A stretch of DNA of 64,000 nt from assembly GCA_902826025.1 (NCBI GenBank), contig CADEDH010000005.1, forward strand, positions 75,607 to 139,606, in the 5' to 3' direction. Each line of letters starts with the position of its first letter. Position 1 is the first letter of the stretch. Source of the DNA: an uncultured Actinomycetes bacterium (GTDB lineage Bacteria > Actinomycetota > Acidimicrobiia > Acidimicrobiales > SZUA-35). Position numbers and translations under genes: made by a program. Shown one piece after another: positions 18,007 through 27,760 of the stretch. The notes below the pieces were generated by a model, which was not told the DNA's origin, did no database searches, and worked only from the letters and a program-made list of their open reading frames with translations.

Positions 18007-19058
18007 ATGGCCGATCTGCCGGTGGCGATCGTGCGGGGCGGGACGTCGAAGGGCGTGTTCCTCCATCTCGGCCTGCTGCCGGGCGATCCGGCCGAGCGGG
18101 ACCGACTGCTGCTGCGGCTGATGGGTTCGCCCGACCCGATGCAGCTCGACGGGTTGGGCGGCACCCATTCGTCGACCTCGAAGGTGATGGCGGTGGGGCC
18201 GGCGGGTGAGCCGGGGGCCGACGTCGACTACCTGTTCGCCCAGGTGGCGGTGGACGAGGCGGTGGTCGATCTCACCGGCAACTGCGGCAACCTGACGGCC
18301 GCCGTTGGCCACTACGCCATCGACGAGGGCATGGTGCCGGGTCTTGTTCCCCCGGGCCCGGCCACCACCGTGGTGCGGCTGCGGAACCTGAACACGGGAG
18401 TGGTGATCCGGGCCACGATCCCGGTCACGGCCGACGGCCGGGCGGCCTGGGAGGGCGACACCGTGATCGACGGGGTGCCCGGCACCGGGGCCGCCATCGT
18501 CACCGACTACCTCGACCCCGGCGGCTCGGTGACGGGCAAGCTGTTCCCCACGGGCTCCCGGGCTGAAGATCTGGGCGGGCACATCGCCTCGATCGTGGAC
18601 GTGTCGAGCCCGTACCTGTTCCTGGCCGCTTCGTCGTTCGGGCTGACCGGCCACGAGGCCACGGCCGAGCTGAACGGCCGGCCCGAGCTCCTGGGCGAGC
18701 TGGAGCAGCTGCGAGCCGAGGCCGGGCGCCGGATCGGGGTGGCGTCGAAGGCGATCCCCCGCACCGTGCTGGTGGCCGAGGGTCGTGACCTGCGGGTCCT
18801 GGCCACGTCGATGGGCCGGTTCCACCACGCCGTGCCCATGACGGGGGCGTTGTGCATCGGGGCCGCCGCCCGCCTGGCCGGCACCGTCGTCCACCACGTC
18901 ACCCGCCCGGCTGATGGGGCGGGGGCCGGGTCGGTGGTGCGCATCGAGCACCCCAAGGGGGCGGTGGAGGCCGCGGTGGAGATCGACGGCGACGACCATG
19001 TGGCCAGCGCCGGCGTGGTCCGCACCGCCCGCCGCCTCCTCACCGGCACGGCCCACCT

Positions 19059-19062
<4 letters not shown>
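18007..19062 (+). CDS. PrpF-family aconitate/methylitaconate isomerase
   Basis: A 351-residue protein of the PrpF family (diaminopimelate-epimerase-like fold). The N-terminus LPVAIVRGGTSKGVF, the lysine in THSSTSKVMAVGP and the cysteine in TGNCGNLTAAVGHYAIDEG are the residues expected for proton transfer. PrpF moves the double bond of methylaconitate, and relatives isomerise methylitaconate/dimethylmaleate. It starts 2 nt after the tcuA-like stop and overlaps the lyase gene by 4 nt (ATGA), so the three are one transcription unit. No AcnD is present here, so the substrate may be other than in propionate use. Confidence 0.82.
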
Positions 19063-19940
<878 letters not shown>

Positions 19941-19949
<9 letters not shown>

Positions 19950-19987
19950 CATGGCCTGGCCTATTCGGCCGCGCCCTGTCAGAGATC
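19941..19987. terminator. Bidirectional terminator between convergent genes
   Basis: GATCTCTGACA and TGTCAGAGATC are perfectly complementary 11-nt arms that enclose a smaller GGCC/GGCC stem. The left arm contains the stop of the lyase gene; the other side faces the RidA gene stop at 20015. Confidence 0.6.
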
Positions 19988-20014
19988 CACCGAAGAGCAG
20001 GTCAGCGGGCCCCG

Positions 20015-20362
20015 CTAGCGGGCGGCGTCGATCATGATCTCGACCCGGGCCTTGGGGGCGGCCAGCTTGGCCTCCACCGTGGCCCGGGCCGGCGTGTTGG
20101 CCGGGTCGACCCAGGCCTTCCACGCCTCGTTCATGTTGGCCCACTCGCCGATGTCGGTCAGCCAGATGTTGGCCTTCAGGATCTTGGACTTGTCGGACCC
20201 GGCGGCGGCCAGAAGCTCGTCGACCTGGGCCAGGATCTGCTCGGTCTGACCCTTGGTGTCGGCGTCCTGGTCGGCCGCCACCAGGCCGGCCAGGAACACC
20301 CGGTCGCCGTGGACCACCGCCTGGCTCATGATGGGGCCGGGCTTGATGCGTTCGATCGTCAT
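20015..20362 (-). CDS. RidA-family protein
   Basis: A 115-residue RidA/YjgF-family protein. Features are SQAVVHGDRVFLAGLVAADQDADTKGQTEQILAQVDELLAAAGSDKS, NIWLTDIGEWANMNEAWKAWVD and the substrate-contact arginine in TPARATVEAKL. RidA hydrolyses reactive enamines/imines from PLP enzymes. The arginine is kept, so deaminase activity is possible. The ATG has a TAGAAC box 6 nt upstream and no ribosome site, so the mRNA is probably leaderless. Confidence 0.88.
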   Translation of the reverse strand: MTIERIKPGPIMSQAVVHGDRVFLAGLVAADQDADTKGQTEQILAQVDELLAAAGSDKSKILKANIWLTDIGEWANMNEAWKAWVDPANTPARATVEAKLAAPKARVEIMIDAAR

Positions 20363-20368
20363 GGCCCT

Positions 20369-20374
20369 GTTCTA
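20369..20374 (-). promoter_or_regulatory. Leaderless -10 box of the RidA gene
   Basis: TAGAAC on the minus strand ends 6 nt before the ATG at 20362. Confidence 0.5.
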
Positions 20375-20415
20375 GCAGGTGGCTCGGGGGCCGGCAGGGG
20401 TGGGAGGATGGCGCC

Positions 20416-21246
20416 GTGAGCGATCAGGCCGTCACCGAGTTCACCGCCATCGAGGATCCGCCCGAGATCCAGAAGGCCAACCCGATCCACGCCGAGGGGG
20501 CCACGGCCTACGGCTACGAACGGCCGATCGTGGCCGGCCTGTCGAGCTACGGTTGGGCGGCGGCGGCCCTTATCGAGCTGCTGGGCGAGCACTGGCTCGA
20601 CCTCGGCTGGGCCGACCTGGCCCTGCGTCGCCCGGTGTTCGCCGGCGACCGGTTGACCACCACCGCCACCCTCACCGGCGACGGCCGCTGCCACTACGTG
20701 CAGGTCAACGAGGCGGGCAAGGCCACGGTGGAGGGCGACGCCGGCCTGGGCCTGGCCCCCTTCCACGACCAGTGGCAGCTCCCCACCCGGCGCGGCCCGG
20801 TGCCCCCGGCCGAGGTGCGGCCGCTGCTGTTGCCCGAGGAAGCCCCGGTTGACGAGGACTACCCGCCGATGGCGGCCGACTTGTCGCTGGAGCGCACCCG
20901 CTGGTGGTCGGCCGGGCGCCTGGGCGACCATCACCCCCGTTACCACCAGGGCGACCATCCCCGCGCCCACCCCAGTTGGGTGCCGGGCCAGATGACGCCC
21001 CTGATCCGCCACAGCTACCGCTTCGCCGCCGGCATCCACACCACGGGCCGGGTGCAATACCTGGCGCCCATGCGGGCCCCGATGACGGTGACGGTGGCCG
21101 GCCGCTGGATCGGCAACACCGAACGCAACGGGAAGTGGTGGTCCACCAGCGACGCCGTGTTCCTCGCCCCCGACGGCACCGAGCTGGCCCGCTGCCAGCA
21201 GGCCCAGATCCTCCTCCCCCCACTCCCGAAGAAGGAGACCCCCTGA
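20416..21246 (+). CDS. Double-hotdog acyl-CoA dehydratase/thioesterase-like protein
   Basis: A 276-residue protein that I read as two hotdog domains (MaoC-like). The N-terminal half has EGATAYGYERPIVAGLSSYGWAAAALIELLG and LRRPVFAGDRLTTTATL; the C-terminal half has VQYLAPMRAPMTVTVAGRWIGNTERNGKWW. A clear catalytic Asp/His pair of MaoC hydratases is not obvious, so substrate binding without hydration is possible. It starts at GTG after a GGGAGGA ribosome site and overlaps the enoyl-CoA hydratase gene by one base, implying action on the same acyl-CoA. Confidence 0.5.
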   Translation: MSDQAVTEFTAIEDPPEIQKANPIHAEGATAYGYERPIVAGLSSYGWAAAALIELLGEHWLDLGWADLALRRPVFAGDRLTTTATLTGDGRCHYVQVNEAGKATVEGDAGLGLAPFHDQWQLPTRRGPVPPAEVRPLLLPEEAPVDEDYPPMAADLSLERTRWWSAGRLGDHHPRYHQGDHPRAHPSWVPGQMTPLIRHSYRFAAGIHTTGRVQYLAPMRAPMTVTVAGRWIGNTERNGKWWSTSDAVFLAPDGTELARCQQAQILLPPLPKKETP

Positions 21247-22025
21247 TGTCCGATCCCGTCCCGGTGCCGGCCGAGACCGAGGTGCTCGTCACCCACGAGC
21301 AGCACGACGGTGCCGTGGCCACGGTGACCCTCCACCGGCCCGAGGCCCTCAACGCCATCACCCCCACCATGCTGGGCTCCCTGGGCGACGCCCTGGAGGG
21401 CCTGGCCGCCGACCCCGCCACCCGGCTGGTGATCCTCACCGGGGCGGGCCGGGCGTTCAGCGCCGGGGTCGACCTCAAGGCGCTGGGCGACCGGGAGCTG
21501 CACAACGGCAAGGTGGGCGACATCCTCGACCTGCCGGCCCGGCGGGTCACCGCCCTGCTGGCCACCATGCCGCAGGTGACCGTGGCCAAAGTCAACGGGT
21601 TCTGCTTCACCGGCGCCCTGGAGCTGGCCCTGGCCTGCGACCTGATGGTGGTGGCCGACGAGGCCAAGCTGGGCGACACCCACGCCAAGTTCGGGATACG
21701 ACCGACCTGGGGGATGAGCCAGCGCCTGCCCCGGGCGGTGGGGATGCAGGCGGCCCGGGAGCTGTCGCTCACGGCCCGCACGTTCACCGGGGCCGAGGCC
21801 AAGGCGATGGGTATGGCGGCCCGTAGCGCCCCCGCCGCCGAGCTCGACGGGGAGGTGGCCGAGCTGGTGACGGCGATCCTGGCCAACAGCGACGACGCGC
21901 TTCGGGCCTACAAGGATCTCTACCGCCAGACTCAGGAGCTGCCCCTCACGCAGGCCCTGGCCTACGAGTACGGCACCGACTACGACATCGCCGACACCGC
22001 CGAGCGCCTGGCCGGCTTCCGGTAG
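21246..22025 (+). CDS. Enoyl-CoA hydratase/isomerase family protein
   Basis: A 259-residue crotonase-fold protein. The oxyanion-hole segments AFSAGVDLKALG and GFCFTGALELALACDL are present. The first catalytic glutamate position is kept (GALELA), but the second (E164 in rat hydratase) is replaced in GDTHAKFGIRPTWG, so ordinary hydration may be weak and isomerase, dehalogenase or hydrolase chemistry is possible. It is translationally coupled (TGATG) to the preceding hotdog gene. Confidence 0.82.
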   Translation: MSDPVPVPAETEVLVTHEQHDGAVATVTLHRPEALNAITPTMLGSLGDALEGLAADPATRLVILTGAGRAFSAGVDLKALGDRELHNGKVGDILDLPARRVTALLATMPQVTVAKVNGFCFTGALELALACDLMVVADEAKLGDTHAKFGIRPTWGMSQRLPRAVGMQAARELSLTARTFTGAEAKAMGMAARSAPAAELDGEVAELVTAILANSDDALRAYKDLYRQTQELPLTQALAYEYGTDYDIADTAERLAGFR

Positions 22026-22028
22026 GGA

Positions 22029-23360
22029 TCAGGGGGCGCCGCCCCCGTCGCCGCCTGCCGGGTGGGATTCCTCCATCCGGCGGAGCAGATGGCGCCGCTC
22101 GGCCGGGTTGCCGGTGAGGTCCCGGGCCCGGGCGAACGCCGCGACGGCCTCAGCCGGGCGGCCGGCGCGCGCCAGCAACTCAGCCCGGGCGGCATGGAAG
22201 AGGTGGTAGCCGTCCACCCCATGGAGCGTGTCGAGCACGGCCAGGCCGGCCGCCGGCCCGTCGAACATGGCCACGGCCACCGCGTGGTTCACCTGCACGA
22301 CGGGCGAGCCGGTCATGGCCACGAGGTGACGGTAGGCGGCGGCGATACCGGGCCAGTCGGTGTCGGCCGCCGTGGGGGCGTTGGCGTGGTAGCCGGCGAT
22401 GACGGCCTGCAGCTGATAGGGGCCGGGCCGCATCCGGCCGATGGCCTGGTGGAGGAGGGCGTTGGCGGCGACGATCTCGCCCCGGTCCCACCGGGCCCGG
22501 TCCTGGTGATCGAGCAGCACCAGATCGCCCAGGGCGTCGGTGCGGGTGGCCAGGCGGGCCCGGTGGAAGCGCTGCAGGGCGAGCAGCCCGATCACCTCAG
22601 CATGGTCGGGAACCAGCGTGGCGAGAAGGCCGGTGAGCCGCACCGCCTCGTCCACCAGATCCACCCGCACCACGTCGCCCGAGTCGCTGCGGCTCAGGTA
22701 GCCCTCGTTGAACACGAGGTACAGCACCGACAGTACGACCTCGATCCGGGTGTCGAGGTCGGCCGGGATCCGCAGCGGGATCCCGGCGTCGCGGATCTTG
22801 CGCTTGGCCCGCACGATCCGCTGGGCCAAGGTGGCCTCGGGCACGAGGAAGGCGGCGGCGATCTCCGACGACGACAGGCCGCCCACCAGGCGCAGGATGA
22901 GGGCCACCTGGGCCTCCCGACCGAGCGCCGGGTGGCAGCACAGCAGCATGAGCCGCAACCGGTCGTCGTCGACCGCAGGGTCGCCGGGATCGTCGACCAG
23001 GAGCGGGCCCCGGGCCGCCGAGGGCTCGTCGCCCCCGGCGGCCAGCTCGGCGGCGGCCGCCATCGTCCGGCGCCGGGCGCTCGAGGTGCGCCGCAGGCGG
23101 TCGATGGCGTTGCGCCGGGCCACCGTCAGCAGCCAGCCCGCCGGGTTGGCCGGCACGCCCCGCTGGGGCCAGGTGCGTGCAGCGTCGGCCAGAGCGTCCT
23201 GCACCGACTCGTCGGCCAGATCGAGGTCACCGAACCGACGGGCCAGGAGGGCGAGCACCCGGCCGCTCTCCTCCCGGGCCAGCCGGGTCAGCGCCCCACC
23301 AGGGTCGTTCCCTGGGTGGTCGCCCTGGTCGTTGCCGGTACGGGACAGCTCAGCCGGCAT
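22029..23360 (-). CDS. ECF sigma factor with C-terminal TPR-like extension (ECF42 type)
   Basis: A 443-residue sigma factor. Region 2 (ESGRVLALLARRFGDLDLADESVQDALADAARTWPQRG, then GWLLTVARRNAIDRLRR) and region 4 (LRLVGGLSSSEIAAAFLVPEATLAQRIVRAKRKIR) are in the first 190 residues. The rest is the DUF6596/TPR-like extension ending in NHAVAVAMFDGPAAGLAVLD and repeated helices. This architecture and the adjacent DGPF (YCII) gene define the ECF42 group, in which the extension, not an anti-sigma factor, controls activity. It overlaps the DGPF gene by 11 nt. Target genes are unknown. Confidence 0.87.
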   Translation of the reverse strand: MPAELSRTGNDQGDHPGNDPGGALTRLAREESGRVLALLARRFGDLDLADESVQDALADAARTWPQRGVPANPAGWLLTVARRNAIDRLRRTSSARRRTMAAAAELAAGGDEPSAARGPLLVDDPGDPAVDDDRLRLMLLCCHPALGREAQVALILRLVGGLSSSEIAAAFLVPEATLAQRIVRAKRKIRDAGIPLRIPADLDTRIEVVLSVLYLVFNEGYLSRSDSGDVVRVDLVDEAVRLTGLLATLVPDHAEVIGLLALQRFHRARLATRTDALGDLVLLDHQDRARWDRGEIVAANALLHQAIGRMRPGPYQLQAVIAGYHANAPTAADTDWPGIAAAYRHLVAMTGSPVVQVNHAVAVAMFDGPAAGLAVLDTLHGVDGYHLFHAARAELLARAGRPAEAVAAFARARDLTGNPAERRHLLRRMEESHPAGGDGGGAP

Positions 23361-23712
23361 CGGGCCGGAAGGCCACCGGCCGGATCTCGAACGAGGCGAA
23401 CGGGATCGGGATGGCCGTGGCCAGCTCGATGGCCTGGTCGAGATCGGCCGCCGACACGAGGTAGAACCCGCCGAGCTGCTCCTTGGTCTCGGCGAACGGT
23501 CCGTCGGTGACGGCCGGCTCGGCGCCGACACTCTTGTGCACGGTCGTGGCCGTGGCCGTGGGCTGGAGGCTGGCGCCGGCGATCCAGTGGCCGCCGTCGA
23601 TGAGGCGCTGGTTGTACGCCATCCAGCCCGCCATCATCTGATCGAACTCGGGCGTGCCGGGGCCGGGCACCTCGGCGTGCTCATCGCTGTGGATGAGAAT
23701 CATGTACTCCAT
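23350..23712 (-). CDS. DGPF (YCII-related) protein paired with the ECF sigma factor
   Basis: A 120-residue YCII-like alpha/beta protein (MEYMILIHSDEHAEVPG) with the TDGPFAETKEQLGGFYLVSAADLDQAIELA signature of DGPF proteins. These are the usual partners and targets of ECF42 sigma factors; their biochemical role is unknown. An AGGAGAT ribosome site precedes the ATG at 23712. It is upstream of, and overlaps, the sigma gene, so both are made from one mRNA. Confidence 0.88.
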   Translation of the reverse strand: MEYMILIHSDEHAEVPGPGTPEFDQMMAGWMAYNQRLIDGGHWIAGASLQPTATATTVHKSVGAEPAVTDGPFAETKEQLGGFYLVSAADLDQAIELATAIPIPFASFEIRPVAFRPDAG

Positions 23713-23813
23713 CGTGGTGATCTCCTTCAGGGGGTCGGCTTGGTCCGATACCGCCATGACGCAGCCCCCCGCCCCGATCGACAGCCCCGAGCGAACTTTT
23801 TCTGACGGCGGCC

Positions 23814-24302
23814 CTACGAGGGCTGGCGATACCGGAAGTCGCAGTGGGAGGCGCCCTGCATCCGGGTCTGGGTCCGGTTGAACTCGAGGCCGGGGGCCAT
23901 GCCCTCGAAGCTGGCGAAGTCACGGTTGCAGCTGAGCAGGAAGCCCAGCTCACCCGCCTCGAGCTCGTCGTACATCTCCACGAACTGGCAACGGGTGACG
24001 TCGAACCCGAAGCGCTCGGTGTCGTCCTCCACCACCTCGATGGTGAGCGACCCCTCGCTCACGGGGCCGCCGGAGCGGAACCGCTGCGACAGCTCAACCA
24101 CGGTCTCGATGGGGTGGGCCTCCCGCTGGGCCGCCCCCTGGCTGCGGGCCAGGTTCTTGATGGCGTCGGCCACCACATCGTTCACCTCGTCGACCCCGAA
24201 CCGGGCCTGCATGGCCCGGATCACCGGGATCAGGACCATGGCCTCGATGCGGCGCCGCTCCAACAGCGGGAGGTCGTCGACGGTGGCGGTCTTGTCGGTC
24301 AT
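23814..24302 (-). CDS. L-2-amino-thiazoline-4-carboxylate hydrolase family protein
   Basis: A 162-residue protein of the ATC hydrolase-like family. The diagnostic half is C-terminal: FGFDVTRCQFVEMYDELEAGELGFLLSCNRDFASFEGMAPGLEFNRTQTRMQGASHCDFRYR, which contains the conserved cysteines and His of the putative active site. ATC hydrolase opens a thiazoline ring on the way to cysteine, but many members act on unknown substrates. A GAAGGGA ribosome site precedes the ATG. It is a single gene. Confidence 0.78.
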   Translation of the reverse strand: MTDKTATVDDLPLLERRRIEAMVLIPVIRAMQARFGVDEVNDVVADAIKNLARSQGAAQREAHPIETVVELSQRFRSGGPVSEGSLTIEVVEDDTERFGFDVTRCQFVEMYDELEAGELGFLLSCNRDFASFEGMAPGLEFNRTQTRMQGASHCDFRYRQPS

Positions 24303-24348
24303 CGTGTGGGTCCCTTCTCCCCCTGGGCCGCTCGGGGCGACCCGATGG

Positions 24349-24894
24349 TCAGTGCTCCTGGACGCTACAGCCCTCGGCCGGCAGGATCTGGCTGCGCATC
24401 CCCCGGGGGCCGATCGTGATCCAGCCGAACGTGGCCTCCGGAGCCCGGCGCCGCTGGGTGGGCGAGCCCGGGTTGAACAGCCGCTGACCGTGGGCGCTGG
24501 GCACGTTGAGGGGCAGGTGGCTGTGGCCGAAGATCACCAGCTCGGCGTCGGGGAACCAGCGCTTGAGCCGAAGCTCCCGGCCGGTGCGGGCCCCCGAATC
24601 GTGGACCATGGCCAATCGGTGGCCGCCGAAGCACAGCTCCAGACGCTCGGGGAGGCGATGCTCGAGCCCGTGGTCGTTGTTGCCGAGCACGGCATGGACC
24701 GGCACCCGAGCGGCCAGCTCGTCGAGCAGGGCGGCCTCGGTGACGTCGCCGGCGTGGAGCACGGCGGTGGCCCGCTCCAGGGCCCGCCACACCGGTTGGG
24801 GGAGCCCGTCCACCCGATCCTCGGTGAGGTGGGTGTCGGCCAGGACCAGCAACCGGTGCTCGTCGGGTGGGGGCACGGGACCATTGTGGACCAT
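24349..24894 (-). CDS. YfcE/MJ0936-type metallophosphoesterase
   Basis: A 181-residue calcineurin-like phosphoesterase. The metal-binding series is complete: LLVLADTHL, HAGDVTEAA, LGNNDHGLEHR, MVHDSG and IFGHSHLPLN. Relatives hydrolyse phosphodiesters in vitro; the physiological substrate is not known. ATG at 24894 or GTG at 24876 are both possible starts; neither has a strong ribosome site. It is divergent from the cyclase gene. Confidence 0.88.
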   Translation of the reverse strand: MVHNGPVPPPDEHRLLVLADTHLTEDRVDGLPQPVWRALERATAVLHAGDVTEAALLDELAARVPVHAVLGNNDHGLEHRLPERLELCFGGHRLAMVHDSGARTGRELRLKRWFPDAELVIFGHSHLPLNVPSAHGQRLFNPGSPTQRRRAPEATFGWITIGPRGMRSQILPAEGCSVQEH

Positions 24895-24995
24895 CCGGGG
24901 CACCGAGACGCAAGCGGTACTGCCCAGCGACTCCTCCACCGGGGATCGGGGCGGGCGGAAACGCCCACCATCGCGGCCCGTCGGGGCCGGCCGGC

Positions 24996-25001
24996 TAGGT
25001 T
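24996..25001 (+). promoter_or_regulatory. Leaderless -10 box of the cyclase gene
   Basis: TAGGTT ends 7 nt before the ATG at 25009. Confidence 0.5.
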
Positions 25002-25008
25002 CCCGACG

Positions 25009-25887
25009 ATGGAGAACGAGAACCATGCGTCCACCGATCGTCCCGTCCCCACCGCCGGGCGCGCCCGCTGGGGCCGCCGGAGCGCGGTGGCCGCCCTGGC
25101 CGCCACCGCGGTGATGGCCGGGGCCGCCGGAGCGGCCGGCGCCCGCTACGGCTTCGAGGTGCGGGGCTCCTCGTCGGGCGGGGGCGGCGGGGCCGTGCTG
25201 CGCTGCGACGGTGGCATGACCCGGCTCAGCCACGTGCTGTTCGAGGGCGCCTCGGTGTTCGGGGACGACCCGATCCCGACGGTCGAGAACCTCGCCGAAA
25301 TCGCGGAGGACGGCTTCAAGCTGGAGCTGGTCGCCACCGGCACCCATACCGGCACCCACCTCGACGCCCCCGGGCATTTCCGCATCGGAGGTCGCACCGT
25401 CGACCAGCTGGAGGCCGAGGAACTGGTGTGGCCGGCCTACGTGATCGACGTCCGGGCCCGGATGGCGGCCACGGAAGCCGACGCCTTCCAGCTCACGGTC
25501 GACGACATCCGCCAGGTGGAGCGGCGCCAGGGTCGGATCCCCAACGGGGCCCTGGTAATCATCCAGACCGGGTTCGACGACCTGTTCGGCTCCACCGCCT
25601 ACGACGCGCCGGCCCCCGGCTTCGCCGGCGACACCGTGCAATGGCTGTTCGACCAGCGCCACATCGGCGGGGTGGGTTCCGACACCTACGGCCCCGACGC
25701 CACGTCCGACGAGACGTTCTCGGCCACCGATACCGCCCTGGCCAACGACGGGATCGCCATGCCCGGCATCAACCACCTCGATTCGCTCAACCGCACGGGC
25801 GACATCGTCATCGCCGGGGTCGTCCCCCTGAAGGACGGCTCCGGCTACCAGATCGACCCCCTGGCCTGCCACGGCCGCAAGCGCTGA
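25009..25887 (+). CDS. Exported cyclase-family (kynurenine formamidase-like) hydrolase
   Basis: A 292-residue protein with an N-terminal twin-arginine-like signal (WGRRSAVAA followed by an alanine-rich core to about residue 45) and a cyclase/KynB-type domain. The metal motif HTGTHLDAPGHF is intact, as are VIIQTGFDD and NHLDSLNRTGDIVIAG. Cyclase-family enzymes hydrolyse amide or ester bonds such as N-formylkynurenine. Export by Tat would fit a metal-containing folded enzyme but is an inference. A single gene with a leaderless-type promoter. Confidence 0.82.
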   Translation: MENENHASTDRPVPTAGRARWGRRSAVAALAATAVMAGAAGAAGARYGFEVRGSSSGGGGGAVLRCDGGMTRLSHVLFEGASVFGDDPIPTVENLAEIAEDGFKLELVATGTHTGTHLDAPGHFRIGGRTVDQLEAEELVWPAYVIDVRARMAATEADAFQLTVDDIRQVERRQGRIPNGALVIIQTGFDDLFGSTAYDAPAPGFAGDTVQWLFDQRHIGGVGSDTYGPDATSDETFSATDTALANDGIAMPGINHLDSLNRTGDIVIAGVVPLKDGSGYQIDPLACHGRKR

Positions 25888-25902
25888 GCCCGTCCGGCCC
25901 GG

Positions 25903-27690
25903 TCAACAGGCGCCGTCTTCGACGGGGCCCGTCGCCCGGGCCAGGTTCCAACCGAGGATGCCGTACCCGGCCGAGGGCTCGCCGTCGGCGCACAGCCACC
26001 GGGTGACGCTCTCGGGGCGGCCGCCAACGGCCGACCAGTCGAAGGCGGCGATCGGGCCCCTTGCGTCGGGCCCGAGTTGTAGCAGGTAGGGCACGTCGAG
26101 GAGGCGGGCGGGGGCCGACGGGGAGCCGTCGGTGGCCCGGCCGAGGTTGGCCCGGGCCACGATGGCCGCCGGGTTGGCCCCGGCGTAGCCGATGGCCACC
26201 GCCGCCGCGCTGAGCACGGTGGCCGACTGGAGCCAGTGGCGGCCGGGGGCCAGCCCCAGCGAACGGGCCACCGACAGCACCGTCATCAGGGCCAGCCAGC
26301 CGAGAAAGGTGGCCACGGCCAAGCGGAGCATGGTGAGCCCGAAGGCCTCCATGTAGTAGGCGAGACGGGCGAAGGTGGCGACGATGAGCACGATCAGGGC
26401 CACCCCGATCACGGCCGCCGGGCCCCGGCGGGCGAACCGGCCGGGCAGGCCGATCAGGAAGTGGTGGGTGAGGTTGAGCACGGCCAGCGTCAGGGCCGCC
26501 ACCGCCACCAACTGGAAGAACCCTTGGCGGGCGTACTCGGCCACGGTCAGTCCCTGACTCTGGATCACAGTGCGGGCCCCGCCGCTCACCACCACCAGCT
26601 GCACCCCGCACCACAGCGACAGCAGCCCGGCGGTGGCCCAGCGGGCTGCCAGCGACTCCGCCACGAACCGTCCCGAACGGAGGGCGACCCCGGGGCCGGG
26701 CCGGAGGTCGTCGTCAGCAGCAATCGCCGGGTCGTGGGAGCGCAGAGCCAGCACGGCCACCGCCCCCATCGGGAACGTCAGCACGGCCGTCACCACCAGG
26801 TGACTCAGGCCGGCGCCGGGATGGAACGACGTGAGCACGGCGCCGAACACGGCGTCTCCGCTGGCCAGCAGGCCACCCAGCAGCACCAGCACCAGGCCTG
26901 CGGTCACCACCGCCCGCACCGCCTGGGTGGCCCGACCGTCCCCCAGTCGGGGTACACGGGTGGCGAAGGCGGCCAGCCAGGCCGGCACGCTCACCAGGCT
27001 GGCGAGCCAGGCGGCGGCCGAGCGGAGCCAGGTGGGTCCCTGGTCTGTCCGCAGGCCGTCAGCAGCGGCCAGGAGGACGAGTGCCACCACCGCGCCGCCC
27101 GTGATCCAGGCCACCCAGGGTGAGGCCCGCAGCACGAAGGCGGTGGAGGCGGCGACCACCAGGGCCGCCGCCACCCGCTGGGTCGTCGTGCGTAGGCCCC
27201 CGGCCGCCGCCACCAGTCCTACCAGGCACAAGGTGAGCAGGGTCGTCGCCGCTGTGCCCGGCGGCAGGCGAATGGCCACGTCGGCCAGCGCCGCTGCCGC
27301 CACCACCCACGCCAGGACGGCCGGCCGGGTCGCCGGCACGTCCGGCCCACCCCGCCATCGCAGCGTCCGGTCCCCCCGCCCGGCCCCGCCGCCTCGGTTC
27401 CAACCCGGCGCCCACGGCCCCACCGGGGCAGGCGACAGGATCGCCGCGGCCGCTGGCGGCGGAGGCGGCCCCGGCGGATCCGGCGACGCGAACGGCACCC
27501 CACTCTCGACCTCGGTGCTGCCTTTCCCGGTGCCCTCGTTCTGGGTGCTGGGGGCACCACCGGCGGCGCCCCTTGCACCGGGAACGGGATGGGTGGACTT
27601 GACGCGATCGGCAGCAGGGTCGGGATCGTCGGACGCCGGGCGCGCCGGGGGGCGGGGCGCGTCGAAGCAGGGGGTGGGGGTGGTTGACAT
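25903..27690 (-). CDS. DUF4153 (DUF4173-like) polytopic membrane protein
   Basis: A 595-residue protein: a Pro/Gly-rich cytoplasmic N-terminus (1-110), then 11-13 hydrophobic segments, with the family mark LTVAEYARQGFFQLVAVAALTLAVLNLTHHF near residue 390, and a short hydrophilic tail ending in GYGILGWNLARATGPVEDGAC. The family has no assigned function. An AGAGGACC ribosome site precedes the ATG. It lies 70 bp downstream of the histidine kinase stop in the opposite orientation of reading order (same strand), so it could be part of the same regulon, but nothing proves it. Confidence 0.75.
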   Translation of the reverse strand: MSTTPTPCFDAPRPPARPASDDPDPAADRVKSTHPVPGARGAAGGAPSTQNEGTGKGSTEVESGVPFASPDPPGPPPPPAAAAILSPAPVGPWAPGWNRGGGAGRGDRTLRWRGGPDVPATRPAVLAWVVAAAALADVAIRLPPGTAATTLLTLCLVGLVAAAGGLRTTTQRVAAALVVAASTAFVLRASPWVAWITGGAVVALVLLAAADGLRTDQGPTWLRSAAAWLASLVSVPAWLAAFATRVPRLGDGRATQAVRAVVTAGLVLVLLGGLLASGDAVFGAVLTSFHPGAGLSHLVVTAVLTFPMGAVAVLALRSHDPAIAADDDLRPGPGVALRSGRFVAESLAARWATAGLLSLWCGVQLVVVSGGARTVIQSQGLTVAEYARQGFFQLVAVAALTLAVLNLTHHFLIGLPGRFARRGPAAVIGVALIVLIVATFARLAYYMEAFGLTMLRLAVATFLGWLALMTVLSVARSLGLAPGRHWLQSATVLSAAAVAIGYAGANPAAIVARANLGRATDGSPSAPARLLDVPYLLQLGPDARGPIAAFDWSAVGGRPESVTRWLCADGEPSAGYGILGWNLARATGPVEDGAC

Positions 27691-27760
27691 GGTCCTCTCC
27701 AGGGTTTGGCGGGGCCGGGGCGGGCGCGCCGGCCGACGGTTCAGGGGGTGGTGATGGCGG

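Noticed and set aside
24903-25872. Long minus-strand frame continuing upstream of the YfcE-type gene
   Set aside because: It is antisense to the cyclase gene; the phosphoesterase fold begins only near 24876-24894.
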